DNA of 23,857 bases from Caryophanales bacterium UBA6331. GTDB taxonomy: Bacteria > Bacillota_I > Bacilli_A > RF39 > UBA660. Shown here piece by piece: positions 23,657 through 23,857 of the stretch. The notes under the pieces were generated by a model that was not told the origin of the DNA, did not search any database, and was given only the letters and a program-made list of their open reading frames with translations. The stretch is from NCBI GenBank assembly GCA_002438065.1, contig DJSP01000109.1:1-23857 (forward strand). The letters run 5' to 3'. The translations under genes and the position numbers were made by a program. The number at the start of each line of letters is the position of its first letter. Position 1 is the stretch's first letter.

Positions 23657-23815
23657 TTAAACATCAGAAAATAATAGTCTAAATTTATCTATAGTACCAT
23701 ACTTCACTTTAATAATATCATTTTGATTAATAAACTTATAATTCAATTTCTTTGCAAGTAGTTTTCCTATATCTTCATGTCCTACACAAGGAATCCCCCA
23801 TAACAATATTTTCAT
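23657..23815 (-). pseudogene. Truncated P-loop kinase remnant
   Basis: 52 codons, MKILLWGIPCVGHEDIGKLL..., read like the start of a small P-loop kinase (shikimate- or adenylate-kinase type): GIPCVGHED aligns with GxPxxGKT, but the invariant Lys and Thr are replaced by His and Glu. The usual continuation, KLLAKKLNYKFINQNDIIK, is followed by YGTIDKFR and a stop. Normal members have about 160-180 residues. The start has AGGGGA upstream. Without the P-loop Lys it cannot bind nucleotide normally. A pseudogene is most likely; a retained short peptide cannot be excluded. Confidence 0.6.
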
Positions 23816-23818
23816 AGT

Positions 23819-23857
23819 TTATTCCCCTCTAATTTCAGGTAGTGTGAATAGTTTTAT
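23819..23857 (-). CDS. C-terminal end of an upstream minus-strand gene (partial)
   Basis: From the window edge the frame reads IKLFTLPEIRGE and ends in TAA three bases before the kinase-remnant ATG, whose ribosome site it contains. The close spacing suggests an operon. Too short to identify. Confidence 0.35.
   Translation of the reverse strand: MKLFTLPEIRGE

Noticed and set aside
1..23857. CRISPR arrays, rRNA genes, riboswitches and phage structural genes
   Set aside because: No regularly spaced repeats, rRNA-like conserved segments or phage-type proteins were seen; the only RNA gene found is tRNA-Gly.

Overview
The window is strongly AT-rich bacterial DNA with short intergenic gaps, AGGAGG-type ribosome sites, a lipobox lipoprotein, LemA/DUF2207, GpmA, an ECF sigma/anti-sigma pair and DUF378, DUF1653, DUF3006 and DUF4186 proteins. 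This points to a low-GC Gram-positive (Bacillota), plausibly an uncultured gut Bacilli/Clostridia-like lineage. TGA ends several intact genes (ybaK, the AAA ATPase, the small sigma-operon gene), so the mycoplasma code is not in use. TAG ends many intact genes (gpmA, LemA, DUF2207 and others), so TAG is a normal stop.

Layout. 1-2150 is a decayed zone: a frameshifted gene start at the left edge, an IS4-type transposase split by one in-frame TAG, and a stranded C-terminal fragment of methionyl-tRNA synthetase with a small tandem repeat. 2199-4108 holds a LolA/GerS-like lipoprotein, a DUF378 membrane protein and an anchored hypothetical. A tRNA-Gly(GCC) lies at 4229-4303, with a 14-bp inverted copy of part of it 72 bp downstream. 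Next come an orphan PD-(D/E)xK-like nuclease, a decayed DUF5301 gene, the ybaK-DUF4186 pair, gpmA, and a class II aldolase/adducin-like gene broken by a second in-frame TAG. 9216-10656 is an ECF sigma / anti-sigma / small membrane protein operon. 10734-14622 is a tetR - ABC ATPase - two permeases - small membrane protein operon with two matching operator palindromes at its promoter.

14718-18679 is the most interesting block. A minus-strand operon (AAA ATPase, transglutaminase-like protein, 69-aa protein) is transcribed away from a plus-strand Fic AMP-transferase whose promoter is preceded by three tandem 11-bp repeats. 18870-19989 is a ComEC-like metallo-beta-lactamase hydrolase with its DUF3006 partner. 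20154-23624 carries a class I glutamine amidotransferase-like hydrolase, DUF1653, a DUF2207 membrane protein and LemA. The right edge has a truncated P-loop kinase whose key lysine is missing.

At least five genes are broken (transposase, metG fragment, DUF5301, aldolase-like, kinase remnant), which suggests ongoing gene loss. The best candidate for an undescribed system is the AAA ATPase / transglutaminase-like / small-protein operon beside the Fic gene. Its function is inferred from domains and context only. All family calls were made by reading motifs, without database searches.
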